A stretch of DNA of 64,000 bases, taken from positions 1,364,001 to 1,428,000 of the forward strand of contig JAJHTX010000012.1 in NCBI GenBank assembly GCA_032164295.1, given 5' to 3'. The stretch is from Inonotus obliquus (taxonomy: Eukaryota > Basidiomycota > Agaricomycetes > Hymenochaetales > Hymenochaetaceae). Below are positions 21,051 through 33,405 of this stretch, in pieces; position 1 is the first letter of the stretch, and each line of letters opens with the position of its first letter. The notes under the pieces were generated by a model. The model had not been told where the DNA came from, ran no database searches, and saw only the letters and a list, made by a program, of their open reading frames with translations. Both the position numbers and the translations under genes were made by a program.

Positions 21051-22071
21051 GGTGGGGCGCAATCCCCTATTGCCGTGCGAGCCAATTTTTTTTCAGTCGG
21101 AGTTTCAAATCTTACCATATAAGGCTGTAATGGGCCATCTGCATTTACCGCCTTTCTGTCTTCATGTCTACATCCCCTGGCCAGCGATTTCTAGCCTGTT
21201 CTTTGACATAGACTCATGTATACAGTACATATTCTCCACTTTGTCACATAAATATGAGATATTCAACTTATTTATTGAATTTGACGTGCATATATGCTGG
21301 ATGCACAAAACCATGCTTGCATGGCCAACTACTGTGCCAAATAAGACAGACAAAGAAAAACTTTTTCAACTCATATCAGTGTTCTTCATCTTAATGATGT
21401 CATAAACATCACCTGTAAGCATCGAGATTGTGCAAGTCTGGTCAGAACTTTTGCTAATTGTATGGACAATTACAGGCTCTCCAAGTCAATGAACAGCATA
21501 TGGGTCCAGTGCATGATTTGATATCTGCCTATTTCAATATCAAAGCTCCAGGCATGAGCTTAAAACCCTTCTTAGTGATGCTGGTGTTTTTTCCTTCAAG
21601 TCCTGGTCAGTCTAAGTGATTCGAAGTGGTGTTCCGTAGTGTCACGTGACCCACTTCTTCCTAATTGAGGCAATTTACATGGAGCAAACTGCGGTAGTAC
21701 AAGTTGTTTTATTCATCAACCACTTGCAAAATCATACAACTCAATGCATTATAAGTATCCTTTCATTCAAGTCTTCAATTCATACAAAAAACATTTCATA
21801 AAAAATGCCCAGCTCTTGAGATATTAGGCTGAAATACTCTATATCTCAGGTAATACTTGAAAATTTGTGAAACAATTTTGTATGAATTTTGCTTTTGATA
21901 TAATAAAGTGATAATATGCATGAAAACTTATTTTTTTTGCATTGTGGAAGGAGGTAATTGAAGTCGAATGTGTCTCTTGAAAACCGGTAAACGCTTAACG
22001 CTGCGTCGATCACCGGCACGACGCGGCAGGCCCGTGGGAACGCACGCGGGAGACTTAGGGATTGCCACCCA
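21051..22071. mobile_element. Possible MITE-like element 2, abutting element 1
   Basis: GGTGGGGCGCAATCCC at 21051 is mirrored by an inverted GGTGGGTGGCAATCCC ending near 22071. Further in, the right end also has the CGTGxGTTCCCACGG core of the element-1 repeat. The interior is AT-rich without a convincing ORF. A TAACGA string lies just outside both ends. The ends are more diverged than in element 1, so boundaries are approximate. Confidence 0.4.
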
Positions 22072-22580
22072 CCACTAACGAAAGAGTAGCTAAGTGCCAA
22101 GAAAGCCTCAGTGCCAAGGAAGCCTGATTGCTGCCAGGGACATACTCACATACCCGAGTCTTTGTACAAAATTTCTCGCAGTGTCGCTATTGGTGCACTA
22201 GCCACACAGGACTTGTATTTATGCATACATCAGTGCCATATGCGTTGTGCTTCCATATCTACAATATTGTAAAGCAAAAGTTATATGGTATTCTTATCTA
22301 ATGTCGTGGAGCACTTGAATAAGGAGCCACTTTGAAGGGAGCCACTTTGAGTTTTTCAGCCACGGTGCTATCTGATCAGGATCTGTGGTTTTCTGGAATG
22401 ACAGGCCATAGTAAAGAATATAAATTGCGTATGCTGCTTTCTTTCCATCCCAACCCTTTTACGGGAACCCTTCTGTGCCAATTCTTGTCGTATATTCTCT
22501 TTTTCTTATTTTACCACTTCGGTATGTCATCGGGCTCATCTAGAAATCTTGACTAGCATGGTCTCACATTCTTTGAATAG

Positions 22581-23804
22581 ATGTCCAACATGTCAACTGC
22601 CAGCAAATGGCAACACAAATACAAGTTGGCAATGGGGTCTATTCTCAAGAAGATCAAGCAAGAGCGCATCGAGCAAGGCAACGTGCCTGACAAAGACGTC
22701 TATCGAGGCCTCGAGCATGTTTGGTATGCTGTGTGGACTTCCGTTCTGGCTTGGCTTTGCGAGGCAAGCCCAACGCTTTTCATCGGCCCCCAGACATGGG
22801 TTTCAAACATAATTTACGACCAGGACGAGAGAACATTCAATCAACTCCTCGTTCCAGATTTCATCTTGCAGCGGATATCCGAGCGTCTCCCCGAAGACAC
22901 ACAAGATGAAGTCCAGCCACAACCAGAAGCACAGCCCCAGCCCCGTCGTTCAGAGCGAGTTAGGCAGAACAACCAGAACGCATCACAGCAAGCATTGCAG
23001 CCAGAGGATCGCGGCACATCACAGCATAAACAGCCTGGAAAACTATCGTCTTGTCCCATGGATCCTTGGCCCGAGGCCCTTTTGTCGCTTATCCATCAGA
23101 TAGTGGCCCTTATGGAGATAAAACCCCATCCTTGTGAACGCTCGGAAGACCAAGTAAGAAAGGCGCTCCATACGGCACGGAAGCAGTTGAAGCTGCAGAT
23201 TCAACTGCTTTTCAGCAGGCAGGACTGGAGGGATAAGGATGATAAAGCTGTAATCGGCATCTATGCAGCCGGAGCTTATTGGGATTGGGTTAAGTTCGAC
23301 CCGAGCAATGTCAAACCAGCCTCGATGAATTTTGACCCAACATATAAACCGGACGCAGACAGACCTGAAGAGCCTGGCAACGACGAAGATCTTGGATCCG
23401 TTGGTTTGACACGCGATGACTACGAGCTTATCAAATCAAATATTGATTCACCCCAGGTCACCACGAGGTCGCGGAAGGGAAAAGAACCAGAGCGGAACGT
23501 TAAGGAGAACAAGCAGCCAAAGAAAGCCAGGAAGAAAAACGAACCGAAGACAAGTGGCACCGCTCAGGGTTCAAGCAAGACTCCTGGTCCAAGCAAGGCT
23601 CCAGGTCCAAGCGAGGCTCCGAGTCCAAGCAAGGAAAAGTCTGCCGACGGCTCTAAAGAAGCAGCCGAATGCAGAGACGACGCTCCTGAGCAGCCGATTC
23701 GCTACTTCCGGCTGAATACGCAGGAAAGCGACGAGGAATTCCAACATATGCTCGAAGCGATCTTTAATTTGCCTGGATCCGAGCTTTTTGGTGATATACA
23801 CTGA
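22581..23804 (+). CDS. Orphan 407-residue protein
   Basis: A single-exon ORF encodes 407 residues from the ATG at 22581. The N-terminal ~120 residues look folded and are rich in Trp, Leu and Ile. They are followed by a Gln/Pro-rich linker (about 115-160), a second folded-looking segment (about 165-270), a Lys-rich stretch (about 290-325), a P-G-P-S-K/A-P repeat (about 330-355) and an acidic C-terminus. I do not recognise the family. The lack of introns, unlike the other genes here, and its place next to MITE-like elements would fit a mobile-element or recently derived gene, but no transposase motif is seen. Confidence 0.6.
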   Translation: MSNMSTASKWQHKYKLAMGSILKKIKQERIEQGNVPDKDVYRGLEHVWYAVWTSVLAWLCEASPTLFIGPQTWVSNIIYDQDERTFNQLLVPDFILQRISERLPEDTQDEVQPQPEAQPQPRRSERVRQNNQNASQQALQPEDRGTSQHKQPGKLSSCPMDPWPEALLSLIHQIVALMEIKPHPCERSEDQVRKALHTARKQLKLQIQLLFSRQDWRDKDDKAVIGIYAAGAYWDWVKFDPSNVKPASMNFDPTYKPDADRPEEPGNDEDLGSVGLTRDDYELIKSNIDSPQVTTRSRKGKEPERNVKENKQPKKARKKNEPKTSGTAQGSSKTPGPSKAPGPSEAPSPSKEKSADGSKEAAECRDDAPEQPIRYFRLNTQESDEEFQHMLEAIFNLPGSELFGDIH

Positions 23805-25720
23805 CGTGGGCAATTCCTTTCTCTTCCAGTGCACGTTCTTGCTCGGAACTACTCGTGGAATTCCAATGCCACTCCAGCATTGCTACTGACACCAAATACA
23901 TCTCCATCCAACCAATATTCATTCTTGTTAATCGTCTATCTTGTTTAGCACGAAAGACGCACCAATCTTACTGTAATCCTTGTATCAGCGTAATTTAATG
24001 ATATGTCAGATTCCCCATTATAAGTACTACAGTGCTCACTTCGCTATCTTGGTCAGTACAGTCGCTTGGAGCTTTCAGATTGTATGACTTTGGAGTGACT
24101 CACCGTAACAAAACAGTTCGGTAGCTTCACAACGTTTATCTCAATGACGTGAGCAAAATTCATAACAGACTTGATCGTATGGAGGACAAATCCAAATCGG
24201 CTGTCGATAGCATTATAAAGGCAAAGGGTAGGTCAACAGGAAACTTGTGATATCCGGTCAGAAGAGCATAGCGCTGGTAGAGTAACTCACATGATTCGCT
24301 ACCAAAGTCAACTTCCCAATCTCTAATCCTGACCCTTATCCGTCGTCTGGAGTGATAGTCATCATGCCATATAGTCTGACAATATTCGACCACCGTCTGC
24401 AAACGGAGCTTGACAAACCAGTGAACACATGGTCGAATGATCATTACCACTCGGATCAATAGCCTTCTCACCCTTGAAGTAAGAAAACTACGATCAAGTT
24501 CAACACTCAGACACACCCTATAAGAATGGCGCAAAACGAACGACGCTTCGTCAAGTCAACGACCGTCTGCTCAGCAGATTGGCAACTTCGGCGTGGAGTG
24601 AAAATGAGAAATGTTACCTTGACGCATGTCAAAGTCAGCTCTACCAGGCGTCACTCCTTTATTCGATTATTCCTAGGAGAGCGTATAGCTCTCCAATTAG
24701 TCTCTCTTACATTGACTTCCGTACTGGAGCAAACCGATGGAAACCAAGAGACCGATGCGATATCCATGCATGTACGTTGGATATACAACAGCTTTTCTAG
24801 CGCTGAAAGACTGGTGGTGAGTGAGAGGTGAGAGGCGTTGTCCGAGATGAATGCTGTTTGCCTGCCTTTCAGTAGTCGATACGTATTGAGAAAGCACAAG
24901 TCAAGCAGCCAAAGGGGAGGACAAAGGTGCAATCGCTCATTGCTGTGTGACGTTGGACGTGACTTGACGTGATGTCACAAACCGGACCGCCCTCACCGGA
25001 ATTGACTTGCAAACTCGAATGGCTTTCCTTTTCTTGCATTCGGGAATACACTACCCGATGAATGCTAGAACGTGGTTACTTTTGCACCAAGTGCATGCAG
25101 CCAGATGAAATCGCAAGACCAACGGGTCCAACGCCCGTAAAGCCCGTAGATAAAATGGTATCTTTACGCTAGATAAGTAATATTCTGAAGATAAGCGGCC
25201 TCGGTGGTGCCCTATTCATGACCCACTAGGATCTGGAGAGATTCGCTCAGCATGCTTTGAGGCTGAACAACGAAAACCGCAATAACGGAGAAGTCGACGA
25301 GTGGCACTCAAGTCATCCAGTCAACTTGGTAATTGGTGCTGGCCATGGAGACTTGGATCTCCCACCGATGAGCCTTTTTTTCCTGCATGCAGGCCGAACC
25401 CTCGCCATTTTGGACCAGGCTGCGTTTATTTTCTGGTTTCCATCACACCTCCCTTAGGAAATGACTTATCTCTTGCGAATAGATTTCACCGACCTCCACA
25501 TATTAGCATCGACTCATAATCACCTCTTTGCCGACATTTCTTGAAGTCATGCACATAAGCTCTGTAGGTCGATGGTCTAGTTTATTCAATTCGTAGCCGT
25601 AAATGTAAGAAAGGATATCGCCTATTGTAGTCATCGAGTAAAGCCATGCAGAATAGTTCACATAGCCAAGTAGAGAAGCGAAACCCATGCACGGCCCCCT
25701 CTTGGAAGGTTGGTGCAGAT
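23805..25720. other. Gene-poor stretch, nothing recognised
   Basis: Short ORFs on both strands (for example 24160-24534 minus and 24526-24831 plus) have no recognisable motif, splice consensus or partner exon. Possibly decayed genes or transposon relics. No feature is called. Confidence 0.4.
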
Positions 25721-28173
25721 TCAAGTGATATACCGATATCCACTCCACTCATCGCCTTTATCTCCCTTCGCAGCTTCCACGCTATCATATCTTCCATTGT
25801 ACGGATTACCTCCTTTCAAGTCATCGATGATCTCATCACGCTCTCCGCGATCGCGACGCTCGTTCTCTCTACGCAGCAAAACATGTAATGCGATAGCGGC
25901 GACGTGTCCAATGACGGCGAGGGCGAGGGTAACCCCGTGTCCTGGAGTATACCACGGTGCGTCATCTGCACGATACTATACACGCCATCAGTGAAGCAAT
26001 TGTGATTCACGTTGAAGAGCTAACCGTGTTCGTGCTTATGATACCTGTCAGATTTGAACTTCGCAGATACGTCAGCCTCAGTACAACCAAGTACACATTA
26101 TGAAACTGCACGCTGTCAATACGAGTGCCATCGACACACTACGCTTATACGCGCCCTCCGTATTATTGGAAATCCAAGATCTGCGATTCAATCAGGCCGC
26201 TTTCTCTGATATTTGCAGTTGCCTGTCAGGACTTACGTGGTGTTCGCTACAAGAATCCTGATGAGTAACAAACACTCAGAAGGTATAAGACGTGAAGTAC
26301 TCACGACCTGCTGGGAAAATACCCCTGTTTGCCTCCAATTCAGTCATGCGACATGGATCAACGCATGGAACGTACAGTGCAGCTACGTATATCGCAAAAT
26401 ACGACAACGCCTTGTTCCTGGAAGCGACGAGTATAACGAAGCTCGCACGAGCTTATTTCAAGGTCAACTGATCTGCAAACTCTCTCTAATCTCAGATACA
26501 TCCATGCTTACTGACTGCTGAAAGTCCTCTGAATGAAACCGTAAACATTTCTTGATTTCTCTAAGAGGAGTGATGGTACGTACATTGCGAAATACCCACG
26601 TTTTCTGAGCCGATCCGCGACGTAGCCAATGATGCATGCAAAAATACTCGCAAGAACATACACTGGGACAGTGAGCAGATTCGCCCTTGTTGCTCTGAAT
26701 CCTGCAGCACTGAAAGTTAAATAGGTAATAACTAGTTGGACTGACAAACGCACCGAGCATGGAGACGATACTAGGAAGGAAGAAGGCAAACGTATGTGTC
26801 GGAGTTCCAGATCCTACGTCAACGATTGATCAATCAAACGTCCATAGGAAAATCAATAAATAGTCTCACCTATTATGCACACCGAACTGAGCCACACCTT
26901 CCAATCCGTGAAACTCTTCTTGACATTTTTCCACTTCAAATATTCCCCGGAAACAGAGAATTGATTGTCCATTTGCAGACGTCGCACGACGAATGCGCGT
27001 TCTCTTTCGGAGAGGAAATGAGCAGAAGCAGGGTAATCCTGAATAAGGAAGAACGACTCGGCGCCGGCAACTACAGTGACGAGACCTTCAATGATAAAAA
27101 TCCACGCCCTTTAACATCGATTAGCCTACTTTGCGGGAGACCATTGCCTGTGAAAGCAGTACGTACCAGGCAGGCTTTCCAGCGACACCATCCATGTTCG
27201 AAATTGCTGCCTGCAAGGATAATTGAATCGTTTAGATGTATTCTGGGGTGTGGTGTGAACCCACAGCCAGGAGTCCACCAAATGCTCCAGCCGTCGTGAC
27301 CGCTGACGCAAATATCGCAAGCCGTAATCCAATTTCGTCCCTCTTATACCAGCTATTCATCAAATTCATCATTCAAGACTAGAGTTGGATGACGATTTAC
27401 GGATGGTACGAACCAAGACAAGTAGTACGTAGCACCCGGAGCAAATCCCGCCTCGAAAACTCCAAGCGTGATACGAACCACTTGAATGGAAAGTGAGTAC
27501 GTACATGACTACGAAGAGGAAAGGTAAACTGTACCAAGCAACCCGCCGAAATTGTGCACGAGACCTTGTACCACCTTCAATGAAATTAGTAATCGGGACT
27601 AATCAATACAAGCGAATAATCCACATACCGTCACAATTCCCCAAAAGAGAATTATAGAAGACAGCCATACGGAAGGCTTGAAGAACCTCATACATATATT
27701 CGCAGGAGCCTAAAGATACATCAACATAGTCCACCAACGATGATTTACTTTAGGACGAGCACGCACCTCGAACAAACAATATGGTATGAAAAACAGTGTA
27801 AGGCAGATAAGGTACTGGTTATCGGTGATGTTCAAGTCCTCTTCCATCTCATACAGCTAAAATTACTCGTCAGATCCCTGGTGAACTAGTTGAGTACGAG
27901 ATGAGTATCACTTACTCGCGCGTTTCCAATCCCAACTCTATCGAGGAAGCAAAGAAGATAAAGGAATGACAGCCAAGGGATGATGACGAGATCAATTCGT
28001 CGCAGGAGACGCTTCTCATCAAGAATGTCATCCGTCTCCCTGGCGGTTTCTTTCGCTCCCACGTCCTTGTCGGTAGAGGACATATCGCTCGAGCAGACCC
28101 CTTCTCGAGCATTATTCAAATCACAGTTTGACTCGTCTGCCCTCGTAATCGTCAAGCTATCACGACCATGCAT
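25721..28173 (-). CDS. MFS transporter, Dal5/Tna1-like (ACS family)
   Basis: A minus-strand gene with about ten short introns runs from the ATG at 28173 to the TGA at 25721-25723 (last residues G-Y-R-Y-I-T). After a hydrophilic N-terminus, E-K-R-L-L-R-R-I-D leads into TM1 (P-W-L-S-F-L-Y-L-L-C-F-L-D-R), the hallmark of the anion:cation symporter group that includes allantoate and nicotinate permeases. Later exons give N-I-T-D-N-Q-Y, V-P-A-N-I, a W-Y-K-R-D-E loop and the late-loop S-N-N-T-E-G-A-Y-K-R. A hydrophilic tail follows. It should be a plasma-membrane importer of an organic anion, substrate unknown. Exon joins around 26160-26560 are less certain. A tandem paralogue lies upstream, broken by transposons. 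Confidence 0.7.
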
Positions 28174-28911
28174 GCTGAAGCACTGAAGATGGAAATGCGA
28201 CGGTTCCCTTTACGGAGCTCTTGACCCTTTTATGCAATAGAGCATAGACTCGTTCGCAAAGCACGGTATAATGGAGGCACACAGCCGGAAAGCTTCGATG
28301 CAAGAATGCACGGAAATCGACTTCACCGTCGCTGGGCATGCGTAGATCGGACCGCAATTTGGTCGAACATGGTCCAGCCAAGAAGTCCGATGTAATGAGG
28401 GCGACTTCTATCATTGACTCTGAGATTCGCGGCCTCAGAACTGTCGTTCTTGGAGGGCTTAAAGCATGCTAGAGGAAATGCTTTCTCACTGCCATATTCA
28501 TCAGTAATTCATATATACCACAGCATACCAGAACGCACCACAGATCTCAGCATCCTTACGTGGTACGTTGTCATCAAGGCAGCTACAAAATACGTAAAAT
28601 AAACAGACCCTTTCCCTCAGATACTGCTCAACGTGACAGAACCGCAGAATCATATTAAGTGTCACCGCGTTGTTAGCTTTGAGTTGAGAAGGTTGGACAT
28701 AAAGTATCTAGGTTCTCATAACTCGGAACGGCATCTTGGGTACTAAATTAAGTCTTCGACCGTGGGGATGCTGGCAGAACACACTCACTGGAAGAGACGG
28801 GTCGTTAGATAGCGACGTGAAGCAACGGAAGCAAAGGAGTGATCATGTTTCTGGAAAGAAATTATCGATCAGTGGTAAATCAACATGATTGATACCGTCA
28901 CGCTTCTCCGC
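28174..28911. other. Intergenic region between the tandem MFS copies
   Basis: Presumed promoter of the intact MFS gene. No ORF with support is seen. Confidence 0.4.
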
Positions 28912-29157
28912 TTATGTTATGTACCGATATCCGCTCCATTCATCTCCCTTGTCCGATTTCGCGCCTTCTACGCTATCGTGACAACCGTTTCGAGGATCTC
29001 CACCTTTCAAGCCCGCAATGACCTCGTCGCTTTCGCCTCGGTCACGACGCTCGTTCTACAATATATGAAGGGCAATCGCGGCGAGATGACCAATAGCTAT
29101 AATTGAGAAGATGATACCGTGACCGGTAGTATACCAAGGCCCGTCACCAGCACGGTT
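28912..29157 (-). pseudogene. MFS pseudogene, C-terminal fragment
   Basis: Encodes R-A-G-D-G-P-W-Y-T-T-G-H-G, a transmembrane stretch and a hydrophilic tail ending G-Y-R-Y-I-T before TAA (28912-28914), colinear with the last exon of the intact copy. It is cut at 29157 by the hAT insertion. The next upstream part of the gene is at 33406. Confidence 0.7.
29150..29157. repeat. hAT target site duplication, left
   Basis: GCACGGTT, repeated exactly at 33398-33405. An 8-bp duplication is the hAT hallmark. Confidence 0.9.
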
Positions 29158-29333
29158 TAGGGCTCCGCAGCGTATCTTATAAGATACGCGCGGATATTTT
29201 GAGTCACATCCGTATCCGGGCGAATATATCCGCCCGGATATTTCAAACTTGACTTGGATCCGGTTCCGCGCGTATCTTATACGGCGGATCCGGTGTATAC
29301 GCATACAAAGTTCTATATACACGATGTAGTTGA

Positions 29334-32300
29334 CTAGCTAATACCCAACTTCAGTGCCTGCTTAACTAACATAAGGTCACTAATTGTCCCTGGCTTGAGA
29401 CTTGAACGACGAAGGCCAATAGTGTCTCGACCACCTGAGAAAATTCGTTCAACAGCAACAGCAGAACCTAGAAAGTATATAAGTATTATATCAAAGGGTT
29501 ATATAATAAGTATCGTACCAGGTATGGAATGAATATCTCGAGCAAGTAGTGATAAAGAAGGAAATTGTGCACGTCTAGCCGCCCACCACTTAACTGGCTC
29601 ACAGTCCATCTTTTCCAAGCTCATTGAAAAGTATTCGTCAAGTTCAGTATGTGGTGTTTGTACATTGCCTCCGAAAAGTGTCCCTAAACTGTAAGTGGAG
29701 CTTGAATGACTATTCGAGTTGTTAGAATTTGCTGAATCGTCTTTCTTCGTCAATGATGCATAACAAGATAGGAAGTGACCCTCGAGTGCTGCCTTCGATT
29801 TATCGATTAGTTCGAGAAGTTGTTCATTACTTTTTGCAGCGTTCTTCAATCCTATATATGACGCTCGAGGATCCAACACTAAGGTGAGAGAATCTTAGAA
29901 GTATTAGCAAAGAAGATAGTAAAATTAGGACGTACGGGATGCCCATAAATAATATGGTGATGTACAGTAGCGAGACAGATATTCCGCTAATTTTTGATGC
30001 GCATTTTTAAGACCTGTCCTTAACTGTGCTGGAGCGCTATCGGGTAGCTTAGATATTGATGTACGTAAGTGATTTTGAAGGAGGATGAAGTAGCTGAAAG
30101 CGGATGATAGCATTGCGGAATGTGTTGCTGACATTGACGTTGTTGCATATCGAAACACCTTAAGCCATTCTGCAACAAGTTTTACAGCTTCCCAGTCGGA
30201 GTCAGAGAGCTCATAGATGCGAAATTCTCGACTCGAGCAAAAGCTATCAATAGCAGCCTTGAACCGTAATACACGCTCTAGATATCTATCAGGTATGTAT
30301 TTGAATTGTAATATAAAAGTTCACTTTACCGAGCATATGATAAGTTGAAGACCATCGCGTCGGAACATCAAGGATCAACATGAGGGCACTTTCGTCACTT
30401 CTACCGTTATCCTTAAGTGTTGATGAGGCATGACTTAACCATTCTTCACGACGTTGCGTGCTCTTTCTAATAACACGAACAAATTTTCGAATCTACAATA
30501 ATACTTAGTATTAATTATTAAATGTCAATAAAATCACGTACCCTCGAAATGGCCGTCAGTACATTGGTGAAATCACTGATTTCTTCGTCGGTATCCTCAA
30601 AATCAACTTCATCATCTTCCGAGGGTGGATATATATCGTCTTGATAGTTTTGAGTGTTCTCGGTGATCTTCTTTACTCCTCCAATAGATTCAAGTAGCTA
30701 GATTATTGCTAAGTAAAATATATTATAATCGGAAATGAATATTATACCTTCATTGCAGCGAGATGTATCGTATGAGGCATGCATCTCATTCGAGCCATCT
30801 GAGCCGAAAACTCAATACCTGAGTCACGCATTTTCTCCTCAAGGTGGTTGAACATCGTATCGTTATTTGATGCATTATCACAATTGATTGCGATAATCTA
30901 AAAGAACTAATGTAAATAATAGAATAGATAAAATGTGTTAATAACGTACCTTCGACTGCAGCTTATACTGATTCAATACCTTCCAAACGACAGCACTGAT
31001 ATTCTCACCAGTATGACGTCCTCGAATTTCTTCAAAGGCAATGAGACGCTCTTCTATATTGAAAGTCAGACGTAAAGCTAAAGAAATACCTTGTTAAACG
31101 TACCAAGTTGCCAGTTATTTGAGATATAATGAGCGACGACGGCAAGAAAGGCATAACTATTACTTGATGTCCATGCGTCGAGTGATAATGCAATTTTCGA
31201 ATCAAGATGCTAATATAATCATTAAGTATACGGTAATTTGAGAAATTATTAGAAACTTACAGTAAATACGTCAATCGCATTCTCAATAGCCTTTGATTTT
31301 AGGTCCTTAACCATTCGTTTGACAGTATCTGCTGACGGAATAACGAGTGGTCGTTGTCCTCTATAAGTGTACTCCATTAATTCACGGAAAAACTTCTCCT
31401 CGACTATAGTAAATGGCTGATCATGAGCTACGATCCATTTAACAAGACGAATTTTAAATTCGTCAGAATTCCAAGTCTCCTAGATAAACAAAGAAATTCA
31501 GACGAATATTTAATTTTTACAGAGTTTTTACGTACCATCAACTCGGACTGTTTACGACCAAACATCTCAGGAATACGATTCACGCTAGGATCCATTCCAA
31601 TAATTCCTTTAAGCTGTTCACTAGATACCATAACTAGTGTATTTTGAAAGATCAATAAGCAATCGGATAATAGTTTAAGAAAGAAACGAACCATCGCCTC
31701 GAGCAATAGCTATTTCCTCTAAAGTGGGTTTGCGCTTCTTCGTAACATCCTTCAAGTACAGATATAGGTCATATAGTTCTGGATGTTTCTCCAAATGTTG
31801 CTTGAGTCCTAATGATAAATTAGATATGTTTAATAAACTATATGGTAAGAACCTACCATTAGTTCCGCCACGAGAACTTTGACCAATTTTGAATAATTGC
31901 GGTATACGAACATGTTTATGTGGACACTTATAATACGAAGCTCCTTTCTCTACATCACGCGAGTCCATATCTACCCTCTCAAAGAAGAAATATATAGGAT
32001 TATCGCCAGGCTAAGCAAATAGTCAGATTACGACAAAGGACGTGCAATAAAAAACAAAGTCCTACCCGAAATTCCTTCGCCTTAGATGTAAGGGCACGTT
32101 CAACCATAATAGGAACGTCAGATTCGTTGTCTTGCTTTGATAAGGAGACATCCTGAAGTGGATCGATATTCGCATGCGAGGTCTGAGCTGTCATTTTTAC
32201 AGGTTCGTGTTGTTTGCTCTTCAGCTGAAAAATAACACGGTTAGTACTTTTAACTTGAAAACGACCTCATCTATTCGAAATCCCACTTTAGATGCACCAA

Positions 32301-32650
32301 GTTGCTTTGAACCAATAATACGAGGTAGCTCCTTCTCAATGTCCTATATTGAAAGAAATGAGCAATTTATTCTACGATTTCAAGCCTATACATACCTTAT
32401 TTTCTTGCGCATTTTCATCAGACTCTGATGAGCTAGACGACACTGATATAGGTGGACTCGATGCACGAGATCTTCCCTCAGAGTGATTTGCATCATCGGT
32501 ACGTGTTTTCTTATGGACCTCTGTACTTTCACGGAGTTTGGACGACAGAGTTCGCTTTCGATGGCTGTCAAGAATGTTCTTCTCATCGACTTCTTGACGA
32601 GGTTTCACCTTTGCGGGCTTAGAAGTTGGTTCAGTCGACTTATTCCCCAT
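29334..32650 (-). CDS. hAT transposase (multi-exon)
   Basis: The gene runs from the ATG at 32650 to TAG at 29334-29336 with many short introns. The N-terminal exon (32396-32650) is Ser/Lys-rich. A BED-like zinc-binding segment follows (Y-Y-K-C-P-H-K-H ... K-Q-H-L-E-K-H-P) near 31770-31960. The catalytic core shows L-S-L-D-A-W-T-S-S-N near 31170 and C-D-N-A-S-N-N near 30880, plus C-M-P-H-T-I-H-L-A-A and D-V-P-T-R-W-S-S-T. The C-terminal dimerisation region has W-W-A-A-R-R-A-Q-F-P-S-L-S-L-L-A-R-D near 29530-29620 and V-A-V-E-R-I-F-S in the last exon. No stop or frameshift was found in the exons I followed. It would cut and paste the element in the nucleus. Exon borders were not all resolved. 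Confidence 0.75.
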
Positions 32651-33069
32651 GGACAGAAATTTGGAGTGTAAGGTGCGACTAAGAAGCGACAAAAAAATCG
32701 AGTTTATTAATCCAAGTTTAAAAAATGACAATCAAACTAAGTAAGATCATCCCTGGACAAGCTGTCAGGCTTAGAATAGGTCAGAAAGGATAGATGGATG
32801 CACCTTATTGCAGCATGCACCAAAATCTTCGGTACGAACATTCTACCTCTAACACGCACCTATCAGAACCATCTACCAGCACCAACACCGCACCAATACC
32901 CTAGGAAATCAGGTCCCTTCCATGAAACGAAGATAATCTCAGATTCACCCGTGCGCCGAGCCTCTTGCCAGTCTGCACAAAAGAGTCCCCACCCCCAAAC
33001 GTAAATCCTGTCGGGCCAGAAGATTGTTGTTGTCTTAGCTATTGAGAGACGCAGCTAGAGATGTAGGGA

Positions 33070-33165
33070 AGGGGACAGAGCATGCCAGGTGGGGATGTGG
33101 ACATGGGGATGGTGGTGGAGCTGGGGAAAGGGGGTGATGAGGGAGGGCGAGGGGCGAGGGGATGT
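33070..33165 (+). other. G-rich purine tract inside the hAT element
   Basis: Repeated runs of three to five G on the plus strand, between the transposase start and the right terminal repeat. It may form G-quadruplexes. Its role in transposon transcription or transposition is not known. Confidence 0.5.
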
Positions 33166-33397
33166 GAAGTGAAGAATGCATGGCATCACCACGGGGTGTG
33201 CCATGTGCCTGAGTCTTAGCCCCGGCCTTACCTAAAATAGACTGGATAAGCGCGTATCCGGCGGATATCGGTCCCCATATCCGGTTCCGCGCGGAAATAT
33301 CCGCCCGGATATTTGCCCTCAAATCTCTATCCGCATCCGGGCGGATAGCGGATCCGGCGTATCTTATCCGGGATATCCGATCCGCTGCGGAGCCCTA

Positions 33398-33405
33398 GCA
33401 CGGTT
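33398..33405. repeat. hAT target site duplication, right
   Basis: GCACGGTT, identical to 29150-29157. Confidence 0.9.

Larger units (their letters stand above)
29158..33397 (-). mobile_element. hAT DNA transposon, apparently complete
   Basis: A 4240-bp element with 15-bp terminal inverted repeats TAGGGCTCCGCAGCG at both ends and a perfect 8-bp target duplication. Both subterminal regions (29160-29300 and 33230-33390) are crowded with CCGGATA/ATCCGG and GCGTATCTTAT-type motifs in both orientations, likely transposase-binding sites. It carries an intron-containing transposase gene on the minus strand. It is inserted into the MFS pseudogene. Confidence 0.9.

Noticed and set aside
24160..24831. 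Possible genes or a diverged family copy around 24.1-24.8 kb
   Set aside because: A weak H-W-F-V-K-L-like resemblance only. No core motif, leader exon or LPEGT signature.
29200..33380. CRISPR-like or satellite repeats near the hAT ends
   Set aside because: The repeats are short palindromic subterminal motifs within a TSD-bounded hAT element. CRISPR is not expected in a fungal genome.
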